Shown: positions 25,501 through 37,651, counted from the first letter of the stretch. The stretch is 64,000 nt of DNA from Adiantum capillus-veneris (GCA_014529385.2 CM043963.1:99873412-99937411); one strand, 5' to 3'. Notes: generated by a model from the sequence alone, not told the origin. Made by a program: numbers and translations.

Positions 25501-25929
25501 CAAAGTCGGAATCAGCGTAACAATTCAGGTTGCAACTCAACGCAAATTTAGACTGCAAATTTGGACACGACAACGCAAACCCGGACAGTAAATTTGGATT
25601 GGAAATCCATAGTTTAGGCACAAATCCAAACCGTAAATCGGCAAGTTCAGACCGCAAACCTCTAGAGCGCAAATCTGACAGCAACTCGGCAACAAATCAA
25701 GCAAATTCTTATACATTGTTGTTTGGCATGAAATGGGTACATGGATGTTTGCATGAAATGAGTTAAACTATGTATATGCGTGTTTGGCATGAAATGCAGC
25801 CGCATTAACAAGTGGTTAAGTGGCACATTGTCATGGGATAGCTTTGTTTTTAGCTGTAGATATTTCAACTCACTTTTTTGACGGCCATGTTAATCTTGTT
25901 GTGCTTTTTGTATGATGATGTAGAAATTC

Positions 25930-26876
25930 ATGGCTCCCAAAAGACGAGGTTGCAAGTCAATCAAGAGAACATTTGATTCTCCATGCATGACCTTGAGATC
26001 TGGTCCTTCCAAGAGAAGGCATCCAATCGATCAAGAGGCATCTTCTCATGCAGTTGCTACTCATAGTCCTTATTTCAAACGAGGGGGAAAGAGACGTAGA
26101 AAATGCATCTTTGTTGATGACGAAGCTGTCGTGGAGGAAGGTTCTAGCCATCTGGAGAGCGAGGATGTTGTAAGAGGGGATGAGTCTCGAGAGTTGACAG
26201 TGGAGGTTGAAATAGGTGAGGATGCTGAAGATGAAGATTTAAGAGAGTCTGATGGGATTGGTGAAGAGGATGTGGCTCAACATTCCCGACACTTGGGGAA
26301 GAAAATCCCGTTGGGGATTATGAAGGATGTGTTAAGTCAATTTTACTTAAAACGAAGAAGCAACCCTCCACTTATACCTTTATGTTATTTAGTGGCTCAT
26401 GAAGCTATACGAGTGGCTACAAATTTTGCATCTTGGTTGATTCCTAGTTTTGACAATGTTGCTTACTTAGATACAATGGGATCTCTTTTGGTATCGATGA
26501 AAGATTCTTTCGGCTCTTATATGCCTGTCACTCCTCTTGTGGAAGGTAGTTGGGATCCTATTTGGCAAGTAAAGAGTGCTGCATTTGATAATCAGCTCAA
26601 TAAGGAGTTGCAAGAGCTTTGAGGGCGTCAGTTTTTGGTATGGGATGGAAACCATCGGCTTAAAACATGGATGCGACACATAAAAGAAGGTAAGAAGTAA
26701 TCTCGATGCACTAATTGTTTGCTAGATTTAGCTGTATCTTCTTCTTTGGCTAATTTGGTGTTCTTTTGTGAAGTATGGCATGATAATGAGGAATATCATG
26801 TGAGTGTGAGATGCCAATTTTTGGAAGTAGAAAAAAAAGAGGCCGAACTATTGCTTGCTCTTGACACCACTAATGT
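25930..26876 (+). CDS. Gene C exon 1, ParB-like region
   Basis: Opens with ATG at 25,930 and is uninterrupted for 230 codons to a TGA at 26,620 that stands where CGA (Arg) would fit. The frame then continues through VWDGNHRLKTWM and a region ending LLLALDTT up to a GTAAGT donor at 26,877. The protein has a basic, nuclear-localisation-like start (KRRGCKSIKR, SKRRH, GGKRRRK), about 60 acidic residues, and then a folded-looking domain. ParB-like domains bind or cut DNA or use nucleotides in bacteria and phages; a similar activity here would be inference. Confidence 0.55.
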
Positions 26877-28519
26877 GTAAGTTGTAAATTTGTGGTCTTT
26901 TTGTTTTTCTAAATTAATCTCGCTTTTGAATTATTATTTTTCATTTGCTTGTATATTTATTGTAGCATTTCACGATCAACAGTGAAACCAAATCTTGGGC
27001 ATGAGATATACATGTTCCAAAAATTTGGTATTGCCAATAAAGAGAGCATTCTTGCATGTCTCACTCAAGAGGACAAAAAGTGGGCTGAAATAGAGATGGC
27101 AGTTGCGGAGTTCCTCCCTGGTATAATTCTCCTTGTGTGTTGATTTCTCAACTGGTTTGAAAGGTGAATTGTTGAATTAAGTATTAACTATATTTTTTTT
27201 CCAGATTGTGGTTATGTAGGATGATTTTAATGCATTTATTTCAAAGGAAACTGCAAAATTGAAATCTCTTGGATTGGATAATGTGGAGTTTGAAGGCGAT
27301 TGCAAAAGGCAACTAGACAAGAAGAAGCTCGATTGAAGGATAGAGGTTATAAGTTTTTGACAATCGCCAATCCAGATCATGGCGATGAATTTTTTGAGTT
27401 GCTCTTTGATGTGAAGTGGGATGATCCATCCATGGTAAAAATCATACGAGATAAGTTAAAGGCTTTGTGCTCCTCAAAACTAACTTCTGAAAGGTATCAA
27501 TACTTTTTATAGTGTTTTGTTTATGTTTTTAAATTCTAATGAAAATAGTGACATGAAAAGAGAGTTAAATTCTACTTGAGCATAGAATTTTTACACGAAC
27601 GGTATATAAATATACTTATATAAGATGGTGTTTAAGTTTTTGATATATTTTTGGTTTATAATGAAGGAAAAAATATATATTGGAGATGATGAGTTTTACA
27701 AAGGCCAAAGATCCAGTCTTTCCTCACTTTGGTGATGTGAAGCACTTTAGGGCCTACATCAGAACAGAAGTTTATTGGGCTCACATGCATGATGAAGCTT
27801 TGTTGATAATAAGAAGGTTGGAGGTTGAAGAGTTCAAATTGCCAGATGGATTTGAAGCTTTTTTCAAGGTTGTTTTCTAAACTGGTCACTTTTCCCTAGT
27901 AAATGTAGATTTTGTTGCATTGTTTTATGATTTGAATAACTACCATAGGTGCAATTAAGAAATCATGGCTTCCAAGCTTTTCCTCAACTTATACGAGATG
28001 GTAAAAGTGCCGGGGACTCTTCCAAAATGCCAGAGCTACAAGAGTCTTGTAAAAGGATTTTGTACAGGTGAAATCACATGAACCAACAATGTCTTTGGCT
28101 CTTATTGAAATTATTTTGTTCAAGAGATTTAATGTTGTTATGGTGTAGATGGATGTGTGAATGTGTTTTAAACGGTACACTTGCTTCTATGCCTATGGTT
28201 ACTGAAGATTGGTCAAAGCTAGAGGATGAAAATACCATGTATCCCAATTCTATGGTAGAGAAGGGTATTTCTATGTGGGAGTGCAGAATTTGCCCATGGT
28301 GGTTGGACTACCCTTTGGAGGTGATCCCAAAGCAAGAACTAGACTTGCATGCAAGTAAGTATAACACTTCTTTTTAAACATCAAGTTAATTCTAAGAAAA
28401 GTTGAGTTTGCTATTCTCATATTCAATTTCTTTATTCTCATATTATTATATTCTTCTATAATAATATACAATTTCTCTATTATCGTTCAAGTCCACTAGC
28501 TTTGAACTTGTTAGCATTT

Positions 28520-28521
<2 letters not shown>

Positions 28522-28559
<38 letters not shown>
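28522..28559 (+). repeat. (CT)n microsatellite in a gene C intron
   Basis: About 19 CT units between the exons ending 28,354 and starting near 28,604. Confidence 0.9.
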
Positions 28560-28561
<2 letters not shown>

Positions 28562-29360
28562 GATGAAAAAATGCACAAGAAAGTATGTTCTAGTTTTTTA
28601 TAAATGACTCGAGTTTTTATAAAAGAAAAAGATAAAAACCAATCTGCTTCTTTAGAGCACTTAGAAGACATGGATCACAATCATGACTTGACTGTGGATG
28701 AGGGCTCACAAAGAACACAAGAAAGAAATCATTCACTACCTCCTCAAAGAGAGCATCAAAATCATGCGAGTGGGTCAAACATGGGTGACGACAACAAAAA
28801 AACCTATGCATTAGGAGAGCTAAAGATTGACATGCCTAAAGAAAGCAATGAAAAAAGCGTTTCAGTAGTGGTTGAGTCAGTCCTGGAGCGACCAACTTCA
28901 TCAAGGCGACCAACCTCATGGAATACCGGTAAGTTTCTACTTGTTTTTTTTTTTTTTTTTGATAGTGCAAAACAATTCTATGTTGCTTGTAATTAAGATA
29001 AATTTTTAATGAAAATTTGTAGGTTTTCAATTTTTGACTGTGGTAGATGCTCTTCTAAAAAGAAAGGCTTTGTGGCTTGTGTTATCAACATCAATTGAAT
29101 GTTCAAGGTGGATGGTGTACTAAGCAACAAACATTTTGTGTGTAGCATTAAATTTTTTTTGAGCACTGAAAGTGTTGGCTTGTATCACCATTGTGGAGCA
29201 CCTTGTTGAGAGGTGTTTTGTCTTATCTTTGCAGATTTCCCTACTTCTTTGTTGGTGGATGGTTTAGGCCCAATTCGAGCAGGTTACTTAAAGTTTTTGT
29301 TTATGCTTTTTGTTTTGATCCATATTACTTGAAAAACTCATTCTAAACATCTTTTCATAG

Positions 29361-30146
29361 GTGGATTAAGCAAAAAAATTCCACTATGGAATATATTTTT
29401 GCCTTCTCTTGTGCAAGGTGTGATGGATGTAGCAGAACCTTTCTTGGTAGATGAAGGCTTTTTCGTGACTCTATGTCTTGCACAACATATTGAAGAGATT
29501 ATTACCCATGCTATAAAGGCTGGGTTATGACTTCATCGCACATGGACTCTCATGTGTAATGGGGGATATAGACACCCTGATACGCTAGAGGAGGTGAATC
29601 AAAATACCATGTTGTTGTGAAAGATTGCACTATGAACTTGATTTTGATTTAAGTGTGTAAAATGTATGCTTATATGTAGGTAATTGACCTCACGGTGGGA
29701 GTTTTTTGTCGAGCGGATGTTGCTATTCCCACATACAATAGGGAGGCAGGGGATAAAGTCTCTCCTTGTATGTTTCCTGCATCACGAAGCTTTTTAATGG
29801 AGGAGCATCAAGAACACACCATTGTTCTTGATATACCTATCAGAGGTGGAGCAGAGAGGTCACCGGACTTCTACAGGTGAGAAGATAATCATTTTAATGT
29901 GAATTAAGCTTTAACTTATAATGAAAAAATGACTTACGTATTTTAAAATTTCATGTGTAGATGGCTCCTGGTAACCTTCACAGGTGACTCAGATTATGTG
30001 CTAGATGTGTTTTCAGGATGTGGAGGTCTTGGCAAGGCATGTGGTGAGGTTTATCGATATTGTTTGTGCTTGGAGGGGATGACATAGTCTATGAGGAGTG
30101 TCTCAAAAAGGTGGTTTGTGGTCCATATGTGGAAAAGAGAGTTTAG
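29361..30146 (+). pseudogene. Gene C 3' exons: DNA methyltransferase domain
   Basis: Three exons (29,361-29,593; 29,680-29,876; 29,961-30,146) carry the methyltransferase signature. The order is: helical segment and GFFVTLCLAQHIEEIITHAI, LHRTWT, HPDTLEEVIDLTVGVF, SPDFYRWLLVTFTGDSDYVL, then DVFSGCGGLGKACGE. In the beta class (many N4-cytosine and N6-adenine DNA methylases), AdoMet motif I follows the catalytic motif, as it would here. After CLCLEG a one-base loss in a G run at about 30,080-30,084 breaks the frame; the shifted frame reads on for about 20 codons to TAG at 30,146. A TGA at 29,527 replaces a likely CGA. Function: methyl transfer from AdoMet to DNA bases, by family resemblance only. 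Confidence 0.68.
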
Positions 30147-30363
30147 TGTCACATCCTTAGTTTTTTGAAACAATTATTGAACACACTCTCTATTTTTTGT
30201 TTCTAAAACGTTGACATAGGACATGTAGGGTTTTATTGTGCATGTTCTTGAAGTGATCTTAATTGCATTTCTTTTGTGAACTATCTACTCTCTCTAACAT
30301 CCATATCAAACACTAATGCAGACACCTTATTAAGCTTTGTTTTGGATACGTATTTCTTTGAAT

Positions 30364-30405
<42 letters not shown>

Positions 30406-30463
30406 CTTTGTATAGCCTAGCATATTAAAAGAGAGTAAGTTTGAATACGGATTTCTCTAAATG

Positions 30464-30498
<35 letters not shown>

Positions 30499-31979
30499 GC
30501 CTAGCATATTAAAGAGAGTAAGTTTGAGGTGTTTAGTTATTCATTGTGAGATGATATTGTCCTATTGAATATTTCTTTGTGAATTGCAAGAATGTAAAAG
30601 ATGTTGAAATAAAATTGAACACACTCTCTACTTTTCGTTTCAAGAATATATGTTGACATAGGACATCTAGGGTTTCATTGTGCATGTTCCTGAAGTGATC
30701 TTAATTGCATTGCTTTTGCAAACTATCTACTCTCTCTAAAATCCATATCAAACATTAATGCAGACACCTTATTAAGCTTTGTTTTGGATACGGATTTCTT
30801 TGAATGCTCTCTCTCTCTCTCTAGACTAGAATATTTAAAGAGAGTAAGTCTGAATAAGTATTTCTTTGAATGATCTCTCTCTCTCTCTCTCTCTCTCTAT
30901 CCTAGCATATTAAAGAGAGTAAGTTTTAGGTGTTTAGTTATTCATTGTGAGATGATATTGTCCTATTGAATATTTCTTTGTGAATTGAAAGAATGTAAAA
31001 GATGTGAAAATTCTTGGGCTTCAACCAAAAGAGCACATGGTCATTCATTAGCCTGCACCAACTCCCACAGACCTTGCAATTGTATTAGGGCAAACCCGCA
31101 AGATAAATCATGCGGTGTAGTGAACCTAAACCTTAGAGAATGTTGTGTAGAGGTATGTTTTTCCTCACCTTTTTAAAGTTTTTTTAATACCTTTTAGTTA
31201 TAGAAGCATGCTTTGTGGTATCTATCTAAACGATTGTACAAGCTCCAAACTAGGGCTTTTGGAAACTTGCCACATGTTTTTGGTGTGTATCCTATGAGTA
31301 ATGTCTCTTTTTGTGAACATTTTTTGCGTCGTTAAAAGAGACTCTAAATCTAAAGCCAAGTTGTTGCAAGATGATAGATGTTTTCTGGTGTGTATCATAT
31401 AATGATGTCTTTGTTTTGGATTAATTTTTTTGTGTCGTTAGAAAAGGTTCTAAAACTAAAATAAAAAATCTCGCAAAATTACTTTTGATTGCAAAAGCTC
31501 GCAAATAAAACACACTCGTAGAAAAGAGTGGTCTATACATATGCCTTGTGAGGAGGCCTAAAGATTTTTAGGGGGTTGTGACTCTCATTGTAAAATTAAA
31601 CCCTATGTAATGTTATTTGATGATGGAAATTAATAATATTTTCAACAGTTGCCTCCCACTATTCCATTTTTGGGTGAACGCATGGAATGGTGGCTCAAAT
31701 AGCTGTGTCCATGGACACCTACTATCAAAAACTTTGGCCTACAATTAGACATGAATTCACATAAAATTTCTATCATGATATATGTCAATGGATAGCTCTT
31801 AAAGAATAAAATGTAGAAGTGCAATCACTTATAAATTTTATTTAGTTTGTATTCTTTTTTCCACAAGATTGTTTTTGTGATATGCTATCTAATAGCTTAA
31901 ATATCATTCCACCTATTCATGCTTTCACCCTTTTATGTGTTACAGAATTATGTCTTGGGTTTTTTGTTAGGTAGCACAC
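30147..31979. repeat. Gap between convergent genes C and D, with a 439-bp tandem duplication
   Basis: Copy 1 starts at 30,180 (AACACACTCTCTA) and copy 2 at 30,619; copy 2 runs to about 31,000. Each carries GACATAGGACAT.TAGGGTTT, a block starting GCAGACACCTTATTAAGC, and internal (CT)n tracts (30,366-30,403, 30,468-30,499 and others). From 31,000 to 31,979 I see only weak coding-like fragments and no recognisable domain. Confidence 0.75.
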
Positions 31980-33010
31980 ACTATAAAGTAGCAAGTAAGT
32001 ATACAGTTAACATATACTATTGTAGTTAGCATACACTATATGCTAGTTATCATAATATTGTATGCTAGTTAGTACACCATATAGTAGCTAGTTAGTATAC
32101 AATTAGCATGTACTTTGCTAGTTATTATACATTATATGCTAGTTAGCATAATACTGTATGCTAGTTAGCCTACCATATAGCAGCTAGTTAGTATACAACT
32201 AGCATATATTGTGCTAGTTAGCATACACTATATGCTAGGTAGCATATACTATATACGCTAGTTAGCATATAATGCTCGCCAGTTAGCAAACAGTATGTAG
32301 AATCTTGTTAGCAAACAATTAGCATACACTATGATAATTAGCATACACTATGATAATTAGCATACACTATATGCTAGTTAGCATATACTATATGGTAGTG
32401 AGCATCCAATTAGCATATATTGTGCTATTTAGCATACACTATATGCTAGTTAGCATATATTGTATGCTAGTTACAATTGATACACTATAGATACTATACA
32501 ATTAACATATATCGTGCGAGTTAGCATACAATATATGCGAGTTAGCATATATTGTATGCTAGTTCACTTTATGATAGCTAGCACACACTTTGTAGAAGCT
32601 TGTTAGTATACAATTATCATATATTGTGCTAGTTAGCATATACTGTATACACTAGTCAACATATACTGTTTGCTAGGTAGCACACACTATGTAGAAGCTT
32701 GTTAGCAAACAATTAGCATATACTATGATAGTTAGCATACACTATATGCTAGTTTGCATATGTTGTATGGTAGTGAGTACCCAGATAGCATACACTATAT
32801 GCTAGTTAGCATATATTGTATGCTAGTTGCAATTGATACAGTTGATACACTATAGATAGTATATAGTTAACATATACTGTGCAAGTGAGCATACAATATA
32901 TGCAGTTAGCATATATTGTATGCTAGTTTGCTTTATGCTAGCTAGCACACACTTTGTAGAAGCTTGTTAGTATACAATTAGCATATACTGTGGTAGTAAT
33001 AAGCATACAT
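31980..33010. repeat. Array 2 of the TATGCTAGTTAGCATA motif, downstream of gene D
   Basis: About 1 kb of TATGCTAGTTAGCATA joined mainly by CACTA or TATTG linkers (unit about 21 bp). It includes a larger repeat: the stretch starting CACACTTTGTAGAAGCTTGT and following about 100 bp recurs near 32,590, 32,690 and 32,950. Same palindromic core as arrays 1 and 3 but with its own linker sequences, so the arrays amplified separately. Confidence 0.85.
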
Positions 33011-33047
33011 AAGATACAAAATAGAATAGAAGACCATGATGCTCATG

Positions 33048-34934
33048 TCAAAAACCAAATGGCATGCTGTTATAGATTGCTTCATTATCTTCGGGGGTGA
33101 TTGTGTACATTTTCATTTGCCTTTGCATGTGTTCCATGGGTATCTTGATACAACGCACAAGATTTGAAAGTATGTGAACAACAGGTTGATTGTAGTCTAG
33201 TTTGAAGGTGTATGCATCCACTTGCTTGTAATATAGTCCTTGCACGACATAAGAGCCTTTGTCAATTACATTGTTCCACTCATCAATGAAACCCTGTTTT
33301 GCCTTTTCTTTTACTGCAATGCACTTTACCAAGTAAAAGTCTACATTCTCATCATTGGTTGTAGCATTTGGATTCATTGCAAAAGTGTCACCAACACACA
33401 AAGCACTATGTAATGCATCATAGTGGCCTTCATACACGAATTTTTCATATCCAATGATCTATCCTTCAAGGGCATCATTAGTCGGAGTGTCTTCTTCATC
33501 CTCAACTTCATCCAACAATGGCATTAGAATGTGATAATCCCAAGGCTGCACATGAGATTTGTTAGTGCAATGATTCCAACTGTGGTTCATACATGCATCA
33601 CAAAAGCATGTCGATGGTCTTGTGCAATGTTAGTTGCATCCTGCCAGTTGTGACCCCAAAAAACATGCAAGGTGCAAGACTTCTCAACCGTGGCACAATT
33701 CCATTTAACCTCCTATTTACATCACCTAGTTTTATATTGCAAAACACACGGGTACATTCTGTTTCTTTTAGAGGATATGATGCTCTTGCTCCCTTTGATA
33801 GGTTCGCTTGGCAATAGGCAACCACACCTGCAACACACTTTAAAGTGGTCCCATTGGACTTCAGTTGTTCATGTGTCAACGTTCTTTTAACAACTGCGCC
33901 TGTATAGTCATGATCTCCCTTACCATGTCCTGATCCAAAGAAGAACTAGCTCATATCCATTCCTGTCAGTCCAGCATACCTTGCAACAAAATAGAAAGGC
34001 CTAGCAGCCTTAAACTGTGAGGCAACACTATCTGATTTGACCTAGTGTCATTTTGGAGTGACACCTTCTCTCTGTAACCAGCCACAATGAAGCATAAAAC
34101 AATGTTGGACAAACAATGTGTCATGCACTTTGTCATATGATATGAAGAAGTGGATTGTCTTGACTACTTCCCCTACCCTGCAGTAGTATGTTATGTGCAC
34201 AAAAATGGTTACTTGACTTGAGTGCCAATGCATGGATTGAATCTCATTTTGCTCCTTGAATGCATAGTTTTCTACAAAGTCTACAACTGACACAACCACA
34301 TTGTTGGGAAATCTAAGAATAAAATCCTTGAAAGTTTGTGCTTGCCATCAAGCGATATAGTTATGTTTGATAAAAACCTTCAGCTTGGTCTATAAGAATT
34401 GAAGAAAATCCTAGCACTGCATTTATTTAGTCACAAGATCTTTTCTCTTTTTTTTTTTGTCTGTGTGCTTATTTGTTGCCTCCACATATGCAAATGATTT
34501 TACCAAGATATTATTACCTGGGCTTTGTGTCTCTAAGCAGCATGTTTCCAGCTTTTTCACACCACATTTCTTACATTCGCACATCAAACACTCATTGTTG
34601 TGGTAACCAACATCTATGTGCTTTGGGCATAGAACTGACTCCCACATATGTGTGACACCTTTGAAAGTTTTACATAAAGCCATGCAACCCATGCTAGTTT
34701 CATCACCTCTGACGCAAATGCTGCATGTACATCTGCATTGTACATCTGCATTGGGCTCCACGCAGCCCGAATGATTGAGACCACCTATGGTTAAATGTGT
34801 CCTTTAAAAAGGACATCTGCACATGATATTCGCGGCAACATGTGTATCTATCTTTCAACCACCGTATAAAAAATGGTTTCATCATATCAAACATTCTCAT
34901 ACCTATTTTGCAATCAAGATGCTTTTCTTTGAAC
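33048..34934 (-). pseudogene. Gene D, main exon: DDE-like transposase with HGKG motif
   Basis: Reads from an acceptor (CTTCTACAG, exon start 34,934) down to 33,048. In order: WLKDRYTCCREYHVQ; a cysteine cluster with VLCPKHIDVGYHNNECLMCE and KCGVKKLETCC; VVDFVENYAFKEQNEIQSMH at about 34,235-34,290; ISYDKVHDTLFVQHC; SDSVASQFK then YFVARYAGLTGMD near 33,980-34,035; FFGSGHGKGDHDYTGAVVKR at about 33,890-33,950; and a C-terminal block ending PEDNEAIYNSMPFGF. Spaced acidic residues (D in VVDF, D in SDS, D after GKG) suggest a DDE/RNase H-fold nuclease. Proteins with this D-F-x-E-N-Y / S-D / H-G-K-G pattern occur in transposons of many eukaryotes; I cannot name the superfamily securely. It is broken by several stops (near 33,465, 33,938, 34,053, 34,353, 34,390, 34,402, 34,423) and a frameshift near 34,745. 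Confidence 0.65.
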
Positions 34935-34979
34935 CTGTAGAAGAGCTCAATTATGAGAGTTAGAAGGCAGTTATTACGT

Positions 34980-36180
34980 TAGTTATGGCAATTAGTATAC
35001 AAGCCATGCACGGAAGCATACCGTATGCAACTAGCCCTTACAGTATGCTAACTAGCACTTACAATATGCTTCCATGCATGTGTAGTATGCTAACTAACAC
35101 ATTCAATAGCTAAAAAATACTTTTAGTATACTAAGTAGCACATTCAGTAAGCTAATTGTTACATTCAGTGTGCTAATTAGCATATTCACTATGCTAACTA
35201 GCACAAACAGTATGCTAACAAGCACATTCATTATGGTAACTAGCACATTTAGTATGCTAAGTAGCACTTAAAGTATGCTAATTAGCACTCACAATATGCT
35301 AATAAGCACATACACAATGCTAAATAGCATTAATCATATCCTAATTATGACTTATAGTATGCTAAGATGCTCTTAAATTATGCTAACTAGAACCTTGAGT
35401 ATGCTAACTAGCACTTAGAGTATGCTAACTAGCACTGACAGTATGCTAACTAACACATTCAATAGGGTAATTGGTACATTTAGTATGCTAAGTAGAAAAT
35501 TTAGTTATCTAATTGGTACATTCAATGTGTTAATTAGCACATACAGTGCTAACTAGCACAAATTATGCTAACAAGCACATTCATTATGCTAACTAGTACA
35601 TTCAGTATACTAAGTAGCACTTACAATATGCTCACCAGCACTAAAAGTATGATAATTAGCACTCATAGTATGCTAGTAAGCACATACAAAGTGCTAACTA
35701 GCATTACAATATGCTAAGATGCACTTACATTATGCTAACTAGCACCTTGTGTGCACTTATAGTATGCTAAGATGCACTTACATTATGCTAACTAGCACCT
35801 TGAGTACAAAGGAGATTGAAACTTAGAATATGCTAACTAGCACTTACAGTATGCTAAGATGCACTTACAAATGCTAGTAAGCACATATAGATTGCTAACT
35901 AGCATTACAATATGCTAAGATGCACTTACAGTATGCTAATCAACACCTACCATATGGTGACTAGCACTGATCGCATGCTAACTAGCATTTATAGTGTGCC
36001 TCCAGGTACGACTTGTATACTAATTAGCAATACTAATATGATAAATAACATACTCTATCAGGTGATCAACATATTGAAGATTTGAACTAGCATATACAAT
36101 ATAGCATGTTCTAGCTAGAATAAACCATAAACAACCACAGTGTAAATAACAATCAGTATGCTAACTGTAAAGTTTCACAT
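34980..36180. repeat. Array 3 of the TATGCTAACTAGCA motif, in a probable intron of gene D
   Basis: 1.2 kb of TATGCTAACTAGCAC followed by a short linker (TTACAG, ATTCAG and variants), read here as the complement of the array 1 motif. It lies between the first exon of gene D (36,341-36,990) and the acceptor at about 34,935, so it occupies an intron. This parallels array 1 inside gene A. Confidence 0.85.
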
Positions 36181-36340
36181 GCTTTTTAGTGTACTTGAAT
36201 AATGGTGCTTTGGTTAGAGAAATTACCTAAGGTTCATCAAGGAGGTGTACAGGGTTCTTTATCTAATTTTTTCTCCCCATCCTCTTTCGACAAACATCTT
36301 TTTTGTTGGGGGATACACGGGTCCCTTCTCTCTAAAATGT

Positions 36341-36990
36341 TTAAACCAACTCTTTCATTTCATATGTGATTGTGCTATGACAAGCATTTTTTTGATATGC
36401 AGACAATGAAACCATTCCACTGCCAGCATTCGATGTCACACACAATTTAGCCTTGTACAAGGATCGACGTGGAACTTTAACAAGTCTTGAGACTTTTGAC
36501 ATATGCATATTCTCTGAATTCAACATCATGGAAAATGATGTATGCTTCAAATACAACTCCTCATTATAGCTTGGCTGCTTCACAAGCGCCAAGATGTTAC
36601 AAAAATTGCACATGATTGCACTTTGAATAGTAGACTCCTCTGGACACATTGCTTGCACGATAGGATGATGAGATACTAGATTCCAAATTTCTTGCTTGTA
36701 TCCTGTACTAATTCCTTCAATCCTCCTCTTGAATAGTGCCACAATCTCATACAAAATTTTCTCTTATTTTCCTCCTCAAAGGCAAGCTCGCGAACTTGAA
36801 CCTGCTTAAATTTTATCTTATCTCATTGTTTCCTCTCTCTTTGCCTCTCATAGTCCCTAATGACAGTAGAAGTTGGGTCCTTCAAGTTTGGATTCATTCT
36901 CTGTAAAGGATCCCATTTGCTACCTTCATCTGCTTCCGTTGAACACACAAGTAAACCTACCAAATCAGATTGCAAGGTATAGTTCTCCAT
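36341..36990 (-). pseudogene. Gene D, first exon: N-terminal DNA-binding region
   Basis: Minus-strand frame from ATG at 36,990 (MENYTLQSDLVGLL), with a TGA near 36,824 and a frameshift near 36,760. It then continues as ILYEIVALFKRRIEGISTGY, CPEESTIQSAIMCNFCNILA and VSRLVKVPRRSLYKAKL to 36,341. The last looks like a helix-turn-helix, suiting an N-terminal DNA-binding domain of a transposase. A (GA)n tract at 37,063-37,122 lies just upstream and would read as a pyrimidine-rich leader. The right terminal repeat is only about 280 bp from the start codon. Confidence 0.6.
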
Positions 36991-37059
36991 AGCTGTATGA
37001 GATGGGGAGGAAGTGGGCTACACGGAGAGAATGTGAGGCAAAGGGAGAGGGTGAGACTG

Positions 37060-37062
<3 letters not shown>

Positions 37063-37122
<60 letters not shown>
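37063..37122 (+). repeat. (GA)n microsatellite upstream of gene D
   Basis: About 30 GA units, (TC)n in the direction of gene D, between its start codon and the right terminal repeat. Confidence 0.92.
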
Positions 37123-37127
<5 letters not shown>

Positions 37128-37216
37128 CACTACACCATGACTTTAGTAACTGAAAAAGATACCACGCTTGAACTTGGCGTCGAGTAAATTTAACATTAAT
37201 CTTGGCTTTCGAATGT

Positions 37217-37243
37217 ATGCTAACAAGGACTACTTACTAGCAT
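37217..37243. repeat. Right subterminal palindrome of the TATGCTA motif
   Basis: ATGCTAACAAG..CTTACTAGCAT, an imperfect palindrome with two mismatches and a 5-base centre. It mirrors the left palindrome at 1013-1042. Confidence 0.45.
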
Positions 37244-37265
37244 TGTCCAAGACAACATTTTTTGT

Positions 37266-37293
37266 GCACGTTAACATGCTTCTACCCTATATT
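37266..37293 (-). repeat. Right terminal inverted repeat (28 bp)
   Basis: Perfect reverse complement of 976-1003. Confidence 0.65.
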
Positions 37294-37651
37294 AAAAAAT
37301 AAGAAGGATCTCATTTGGATTGGAAGGGGTGATGGACTTCTGATCACAACTTAAACTATTTAAGATATATGTATTTTTTTCAAAAATATATATACGAGGT
37401 ATCTCTAGAAAACACACCTTAATACTTTCCACTTGATTGAGAGGGATAATGGCCTTCTAACCCCAAAAATTGTTGTAACATCATACCATTTCTATTGAGT
37501 ATTGATACTTGCTCCGATTCTCACATTGTATGGATTGTAGGTAGAAGTTGAAAAGTTTTTATGTAGAACATGGATAACAACTAATAGGGTATGTTGACAC
37601 CTGTAAAACATATTCAAGGCTAACAAATCTGTTGTTTTGTTTATGTGGATG

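Larger units (their letters stand above)
24331..25929. other. Divergent intergenic region between genes B and C
   Basis: It should hold the promoters of B (leftward) and C (rightward). It contains short repeats around TTATAAGCGACTTAAA (24,640-24,730), a long hairpin at 24,961-25,042, and a C/T/G-rich tandem region at 25,220-25,500. No coding domain is recognised. Confidence 0.5.
25930..30146 (+). pseudogene. Gene C: ParB-like domain plus beta-class DNA methyltransferase domain
   Basis: Probable exons: 25,930-26,876; 26,966-27,120; 27,205-27,493; about 27,680-27,868; 27,950-28,069; 28,149-28,354; about 28,604-28,928; 29,023-29,108; 29,235-29,282; 29,361-29,593; 29,680-29,876; 29,961-30,146. 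Most have GT..AG borders. The first exon has a basic start (MAPKRRGCKS), an acidic stretch, then VWDGNHRLKTWM near 26,640, the DG-HR motif of ParB/Srx-type domains. The last exons read as an amino-methyltransferase: the stretch from MDVAEPFLVDEGFFVTLCLA to LHRTWTL, then YVLDVFSGCGGLGKACGEVY at about 29,994, the AdoMet-binding motif (family form VLDPFAGSGTT), after the catalytic region as in the beta class. No readable (D/S/N)PP(Y/F/W) is found. It is broken by stops at 26,620, 26,698, about 27,217 and 29,527 and frameshifts near 27,300 and 30,082. Confidence 0.65.

Noticed and set aside
25283..25684. Cys-rich 133-codon minus-strand frame resembling a secreted peptide
   Set aside because: It is a translation of the GCAGCTCTGTT / CAGGCAGTTCAG repeat, without a signal peptide or start context.
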